DNA from: Cellulosilyticum lentocellum DSM 5427
GTDB lineage: Bacteria; Bacillota; Clostridia; Lachnospirales; Cellulosilyticaceae
Assembly: GCF_000178835.2 (NCBI RefSeq)
Contig: NC_015275.1
Location: 1,075,001-1,139,000, forward strand
DNA length: 64,000 nt
Direction of reading: 5' to 3'
The translations under genes were made by a program, and so were the position numbers. Shown here piece by piece: positions 60,668 to 64,000 of this stretch (positions are counted from its first letter, which is position 1; every line of letters begins with the position of its first letter). The notes beneath the pieces were generated by a model. It made no database searches. It was given only the letters and a program-made list of their open reading frames with translations, and was not told the origin of the DNA.

Positions 60668-61111
60668 ATGAAGAAAAAATATCTGCGTATAATAGTTATA
60701 GTAATCGTATGCATCTTAGCTCTAAATGTAATTAGGTCATTCATGTTTCTAAGTAATGCAAATACGTTCAATGCTGAAGGCATTAAGATAGCCACTATTG
60801 AATTCAAATCTGCAAAAGAAGTAGAGGTACATAATAACGACTCGGTTATACAAATAAACGTAATACTTGACAGTGAATCAAAATCACTAACAACTAATAA
60901 TTATGTTGAAATTAGAAATTTCCTTGTTAGACTTAGTAAGATGGATAACCGTGGTTCAGAAATATATGTGATAGGTTTAGATATAAGGAATAGCGATGAT
61001 AAAGGTATATGCGGTGGTGGAGTATCAACCGAAAATATATTTAATACTGATTGGGGTAAAATAACAGACATAAAGGAATTAGCAAATAAGTTAGACATGG
61101 TGTTTTATTAA
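60668..61111 (+). CDS. Membrane-anchored exported protein
   Basis: 147 residues: a basic start and one membrane helix (KKKYLRIIVIVIVCILALNVI), then about 115 extracellular residues without a known domain (AKEVEVHNNDSVIQINVILDSE). GGGGTGTGG before ATG 60668; the longer frame from 60632 lacks a site. This is the last gene of the prophage and could alter the lysogen's surface. Confidence 0.6.
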   Translation: MKKKYLRIIVIVIVCILALNVIRSFMFLSNANTFNAEGIKIATIEFKSAKEVEVHNNDSVIQINVILDSESKSLTTNNYVEIRNFLVRLSKMDNRGSEIYVIGLDIRNSDDKGICGGGVSTENIFNTDWGKITDIKELANKLDMVFY

Positions 61112-61160
61112 AAATTAAAGATTGTAGCCTTAATCGGTTACAACAACCAAGCATATTTAT

Positions 61161-61193
61161 AGCGTGCAACTTTAGCATATGGGGTTGCACGCT
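61161..61193 (+). terminator. Hairpin after the last prophage gene
   Basis: AGCGTGCAAC pairs with GTTGCACGCT, a perfect 10-bp stem with a 13-nt loop; the following GTTTGGTTT is a weak T tract. Confidence 0.65.
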
Positions 61194-61246
61194 GTTTGGT
61201 TTCGTATTATTGTATATGCGAATATTGTGAACAAAAAATAGGTGAT

Positions 61247-61267
61247 TTTACAGTAAAATTTACAGTA
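61247..61267. promoter_or_regulatory. Int arm-type sites, right end
   Basis: TTTACAGTA at 61247-61255 and 61259-61267, a 12-bp step that matches the pair at 22475-22495. Together they flank the attachment core on both sides, as arm sites must. Confidence 0.65.
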
Positions 61268-61311
61268 TAAAATATTTCGAATAGATACCTTGATTAAGAA
61301 TATACATGAAA

Positions 61312-61351
61312 CAAAAAAGAGACAACCCTTTGAATTGCAAGGACTATCTCT
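61312..61351 (-). terminator. Phage-supplied replacement terminator for tRNA-Pro
   Basis: On the minus strand AGAGATAGTCCTT pairs with AAGGGTTGTCTCT (13 pairs, some G-U) and is followed by TTTTTT. It lies just inside the prophage, right where the tRNA-Pro transcript now enters phage DNA. Confidence 0.85.
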
Positions 61352-61366
61352 GTTTTTGTAGGTGTT

Positions 61367-61401
61367 TGGTTTTAATCGGAATGACGTGACTTGAACACGC
61401 G
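61367..61401. repeat. attR: 35-bp copy of the attachment core
   Basis: Identical to 22384-22418. It restores the 3' end of tRNA-Pro (26 bases), so the host tRNA stays whole after integration. Confidence 0.93.
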
Positions 61402-61448
61402 ATCTCTTGCCCCCCAGACAAGCGCCTTACCAACTAGGCCACATCCCG
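61376..61448 (-). tRNA. tRNA-Pro (anticodon GGG)
   Basis: 73 nt including the discriminator A; CCA is not encoded. Acceptor CGGGATG/CATTCCG (one G-U), D arm GCCT-AGTTGGTA-AGGC, anticodon arm CTTGT-CTGGGGG-GCAAG with GGG at 34-36, T arm GCGTG-TTCAAGT-CACGT. It reads CCC/CCU proline codons. The prophage attachment core covers its T arm and 3' acceptor strand. Confidence 0.95.
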
Positions 61449-61491
61449 AAAGTAGATTTTTATGTGTCTACAAATTTATTCTCGCTCCACT

Positions 61492-61520
61492 ATTATACAT
61501 ATATTGGATAAGAAAGTAAA
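61492..61520 (-). promoter_or_regulatory. Promoter of tRNA-Pro
   Basis: On the minus strand TTTACT, 17 bp, TATAAT (61497-61492), about 44 bases before the tRNA. Confidence 0.55.
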
Positions 61521-61590
61521 GACCTAGTGATTAAACCAATCCCATTTGGTGTATGCTTAAAGAAAGTAATTACCTAAAGGGAGGAAGTCA

Positions 61591-62205
61591 ATGAAATACA
61601 TTTTTAATGGACTTATTATGCTGTTTAGTTTTTATATAGCACTTTTGATTTTTAAAGGAGAGGCTAACACTTTAACTTACTTTACTCTGATTTTCATTGA
61701 ATGGGTGTTAATGCTTATAGGAAAGCCATTTCTCAGACAAAGTACATTTAGTAGGCTTTATAAGAAGGGAAGCCTCGGAGATGAAAGGGGACCTTATGGT
61801 AAGATCCATATGAATAGTATCGAAGAAGACTTAAATAAGGTAGAAGCTAAAGATTTTGACAAGCTTATAGCAGATTTATATCAAACAAAAGGGTATGAAG
61901 TAGAATGTATTCCAAAATCAGAACAAATGGGTATCAATTTAATAGCAAGGAGAAGGAAAGAAGTTGTTGTTATCTGTACTAAGTATAGGACTGAAATAGA
62001 TGCTGATTCATGGAAAGAAGCCGTTCAAGGAGTTTCTGAGAATATGAAGCATTATAAAGCTAATAGAGGAATAGTTATAACAAACAGTAAGTTTAATAAT
62101 TATGATATTAAGGAGGCTAGGCCGAAACATACACAATTAATAGACTATCATTTATTAGTTCCACTTATAAAAGAGGGGATGCTCATCAATCTGAAAAATG
62201 GTTAA
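61591..62205 (+). CDS. Membrane-anchored Mrr/restriction-endonuclease-fold protein
   Basis: 204 residues. Two N-terminal membrane helices (YIFNGLIMLFSFYIALLIF, then LTYFTLIFIEWVLMLI), then an Mrr-type PD-(D/E)xK domain: LNKVEAKDFDKLIADLYQTKGYEV, MGINLIARRRKEVVVICTKYRTEI, and RGIVITNSKFNNYDIKEA. The catalytic Asp (G-x-D) is Asn here and the QxK strand reads TxY after K, so cleavage activity is doubtful. The membrane anchor is unusual for a nuclease but known in the Mrr_cat group. AAAGGGAGG upstream. Function unknown. Confidence 0.75.
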   Translation: MKYIFNGLIMLFSFYIALLIFKGEANTLTYFTLIFIEWVLMLIGKPFLRQSTFSRLYKKGSLGDERGPYGKIHMNSIEEDLNKVEAKDFDKLIADLYQTKGYEVECIPKSEQMGINLIARRRKEVVVICTKYRTEIDADSWKEAVQGVSENMKHYKANRGIVITNSKFNNYDIKEARPKHTQLIDYHLLVPLIKEGMLINLKNG

Positions 62206-62262
62206 CTTAAAGATGGATAAAATTAAAAGGCTTAATAGCAATGATTAAGGGGATGATGAAAA

Positions 62263-62718
62263 ATGAAAGCAAGTTCATCAGATAAAGAATATGGTGATTT
62301 AATGTTGGTTGTGAAATCAAGAGCAGGTATCTGGTATACGATTATGTTATTTATGTGGTTTGTAGTAATCATGATGGCACAGGAATATTGGCGTACGCAA
62401 AGGCTTGCAGTAATTGGATTAGGGATAATTGTAATTATTCTGTCATTAGTATTGATACGCATGAGACATAGAAAAATTAGCTTTTTTGAAAAAGGTATTA
62501 TATTTAAAGGGACTTTTAAGCAAGACAGAATACACTACAATGATATTATAGAAGTCAAAGAAATAACTAGAAAAGGACCTACTACCTATGTGATTGTTTT
62601 AAATAATGGAAGAGATCTTCATTGGTCTGAGCAAGAGTTCCTAAAATTAGAATTTGCCATGGATAATTACAGAGGTTATATGGGTAAGAAAGAGATTAAA
62701 GAAGTAAATACAAATTAA
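62263..62718 (+). CDS. Small membrane protein with PH-like C-terminal domain
   Basis: 151 residues. Two membrane helices (YTIMLFMWFVVIMMAQEY and AVIGLGIIVIILSLVLI) then a beta-rich domain (ISFFEKGIIFKGTFKQDRIHYNDIIEVKEI) like bacterial PH domains. The GGGGATGATG site precedes the ATG. Function unknown. Confidence 0.65.
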   Translation: MKASSSDKEYGDLMLVVKSRAGIWYTIMLFMWFVVIMMAQEYWRTQRLAVIGLGIIVIILSLVLIRMRHRKISFFEKGIIFKGTFKQDRIHYNDIIEVKEITRKGPTTYVIVLNNGRDLHWSEQEFLKLEFAMDNYRGYMGKKEIKEVNTN

Positions 62719-62752
62719 AAACGCTTAATAAAGAAATGCATACAATTGACAA

Positions 62753-62791
62753 TTAAAGGGGCTAGGACTCATTCGTGAGTAGCCCCTTTAA
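62753..62791. terminator. Bidirectional terminator between convergent genes
   Basis: TTAAAGGGGCTA pairs with TAGCCCCTTTAA across about 15 nt. It lies between the 62-kb plus gene and the minus-strand regulator, and can end both. Confidence 0.75.
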
Positions 62792-62801
62792 CTTCTGACT
62801 T

Positions 62802-63476
62802 TTAAAGAAGGGATTTAAGTTTTGTAGGGTTAATGATAGTAATACCACCTCTAGAAAGTTCCACAATTCCTTCGTTTGAAAAATATTTTAACATACGCGT
62901 AACGACTTCCCTGGCACTACCTATATATTTGGCTATTTGCTCATGAGTAAGACGAAGAGTTGTCGAATGAGTCTTTGACATTTCATCTACTAAAAAGATG
63001 GCTAAGCGTTTATCAAAACTCATAAAAAGTATTTGTTCCATGGCCCACATCACATCTGAAAAACGATCTACCAAACGTTTATAAATGAAATTTTCTACAT
63101 AAATATTATCGGTCATAAGGTCAGAAAGTATATGGGAAGAAACAGAAACAAGTTCACAGGTGTCCTCAACATCAATGTGTACATCAAAGGTAATTTGGTT
63201 CAAGATACAAGAGGCAGAAAGTAAACAAAGCTCTCCAGGAACTAGACGAAAGAGCGTAATATCTTTGCCTTCCTCTGAGAGCATATAAACTCTAAGCAGT
63301 CCTGAGCGAATCATAATAAGACCCATACAATTTTGATCACCACGATGCATGGTCTGCCCTTTTGTAAAACGAGCTATAGAGGTATGGGCGATAACATTAC
63401 TTTGCTGATCTGCACTTAAATGAGGCCAAAAGTCTAGGTTGTCTTGTAAAAATACCATTACATTCTCATTTAACAT
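62802..63476 (-). CDS. Crp/Fnr-family transcriptional regulator
   Basis: 224 residues: cyclic-nucleotide-binding fold (FTKGQTMHRGDQNCMGLIMIRSGLLRVYMLSEEGKDITLFRLVPGE), a long dimerisation helix and a C-terminal winged HTH (LRLTHEQIAKYIGSAREVVTRMLKYF). A Cys pair in GELCLLSASCIL lies beside the ligand pocket, a feature of several clostridial Crp/Fnr proteins and a possible redox or haem site; the four-Cys Fe-S motif of FNR is absent. The target genes are not shown; pflB and other anaerobic genes are conceivable. Confidence 0.88.
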   Translation of the reverse strand: MLNENVMVFLQDNLDFWPHLSADQQSNVIAHTSIARFTKGQTMHRGDQNCMGLIMIRSGLLRVYMLSEEGKDITLFRLVPGELCLLSASCILNQITFDVHIDVEDTCELVSVSSHILSDLMTDNIYVENFIYKRLVDRFSDVMWAMEQILFMSFDKRLAIFLVDEMSKTHSTTLRLTHEQIAKYIGSAREVVTRMLKYFSNEGIVELSRGGITIINPTKLKSLL

Positions 63477-63608
63477 AGAATTCTCCTTAAGTTTATAGAT
63501 AGTTTTATTTTAAGCTATTTAAAGAGCAATAGCTAGATTCTTTTATATAAGATGAGTATTTAATATTTGCGGTAGGATAAATATAATATAAAATTTTCGT
63601 ATTTTATA

Positions 63609-63636
63609 TTGACAATAGAAAGAAAAAAACTATTAT
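63609..63636 (+). promoter_or_regulatory. Promoter of the Imm51-like gene
   Basis: TTGACA (63609-63614), 16 bp, TATTAT (63631-63636), about 50 bp before the ATG. Confidence 0.65.
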
Positions 63637-63685
63637 TATTAGTAGTAGTATTTGGAAAATAAAGTAAGCTAAAAGGGGAGTCATT

Positions 63686-64000
63686 ATGAATTTTGAAAAA
63701 CAAATAAAACCTTTCTGGTGGAATGATTCAAATGGTAGTTTTTCTGTATGTTTAAATGCTGGAGATTATAAGCCTGAAATTTTTGAGTCTAGAGAAGATG
63801 AGGGGTGTGAAGGAAATGGATATGACTGGGAAGCTTTAGCTAGAGTTTTCCTTGAGGAGAAATGTGAGGAATTATTAGAAGATATAGAGTTTGATTCAGA
63901 AGCAGGCATGTTTTGTGCCTATAGTGAAGATTCGGAAGCTCTTAAGAAGTTTGTACTAGCATTTAAAGATGCTTGTGAAGATTCAGAATTTATTTTAGAG
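63686..64000 (+). CDS. Imm51-type immunity protein, 3' end outside window
   Basis: 105 codons are visible and open at the window end. KPFWWNDSNGSFSVCLNAG, EGNGYDWEALARVFLEEKC, and FDSEAGMFCAYSEDSEALKKFV match the immunity protein 51 pattern (NGYxW, FDxEAGMFCAYS). Imm51 proteins neutralise polymorphic toxins or contact-dependent nucleases. No toxin gene is seen in this window; it could lie just beyond 64000 or the gene may be an orphan. AAAAGGGGAG precedes the ATG. Confidence 0.78.
   Translation, partial: MNFEKQIKPFWWNDSNGSFSVCLNAGDYKPEIFESREDEGCEGNGYDWEALARVFLEEKCEELLEDIEFDSEAGMFCAYSEDSEALKKFVLAFKDACEDSEFILE

Larger units (their letters stand above)
22384..61401. mobile_element. Siphovirus prophage, about 39 kb, inserted in tRNA-Pro(GGG)
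   Basis: The element is bounded by the 35-bp repeat. Only the right copy is attached to the full tRNA. Leftmost is the tyrosine integrase (minus strand), then a divergent immunity region, then all other genes on plus in the order early, replication, late regulator, packaging, head, tail, lysis and cargo. All structural and lysis modules are present and open, so it looks capable of induction. The head-tail set (SPP1-like portal and MuF protein, HK97-type capsid, TP901-like tape measure) indicates a long non-contractile tail. Confidence 0.95.

Overview
The window reads as AT-rich chromosome of an anaerobic, fermentative, probably motile Clostridia-type Firmicute. The evidence is a glycyl-radical pyruvate formate-lyase, a CheY, a CvfB-type S1 protein, a Crp/Fnr regulator, strong AGGAGG ribosome-binding sites and many GTG/TTG starts. 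A Lachnospiraceae or Cellulosilyticum-like host would fit, but that is inference. Almost the whole middle of the window is one apparently intact siphovirus prophage.

Host left arm (1-22383): a 5'-truncated PLP aminotransferase; cheY; pflB with its own promoter and a perfect operator-like palindrome but no adjacent activase gene; a HEAT-repeat/TRM11-like methyltransferase; a zinc-ribbon RDD membrane protein; an acyltransferase-3 protein; a LytTR regulator, DUF3021-like protein and ABC exporter operon whose permease is frameshifted; a complete branched-chain amino-acid transporter (livJHMGF); a MerR regulator followed by two overlapping MutS-family ATPase genes behind a 19-bp-spacer promoter; an operator-controlled small membrane protein; a flavodoxin-like reductase; and cvfB.

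Prophage (22384-61401, about 39 kb): inserted into the 3' end of tRNA-Pro(GGG). The ends are a 35-bp direct repeat, and each side has a pair of Int arm-type sites. Left to right it holds integrase; an ImmA/CI-like switch with repeated operators; Cro- and Xis-like proteins; a Rha-KilAC antirepressor; many tiny early genes; a free-standing YhbH/YeaH-type VWA protein; an ERCC4 nuclease, Rad52-like annealer and SSB; an initiator gene carrying six 11-bp iterons; a helicase; small accessory genes including a cytosine methyltransferase, a self-contained moron and a radical SAM enzyme; a second, non-coding iteron block; a late regulator; terminases; a phage-encoded Prp-like protease; a scaffold and major capsid protein that both carry an L27-type LQFFA motif; connectors; tail genes with a -1 frameshift; a lysis cassette; and a right-end cargo region (YwgA-like plus SAMHD1-like HD pair, VOC protein, small membrane proteins).

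Host right arm (61402-64000): the body of tRNA-Pro, a membrane-anchored Mrr-like protein with altered catalytic residues, a small membrane protein, a Crp/Fnr regulator on the minus strand, and the start of an Imm51-type immunity gene cut by the window end.

Most interesting for follow-up: the phage Prp with its two LQFFA substrates, the duplicated 11-bp iteron origin, the YwgA-HD cargo pair, the MerR/twin-MutS operon, the phage YhbH-like VWA protein, and the replacement terminator the phage supplies to the interrupted tRNA gene.
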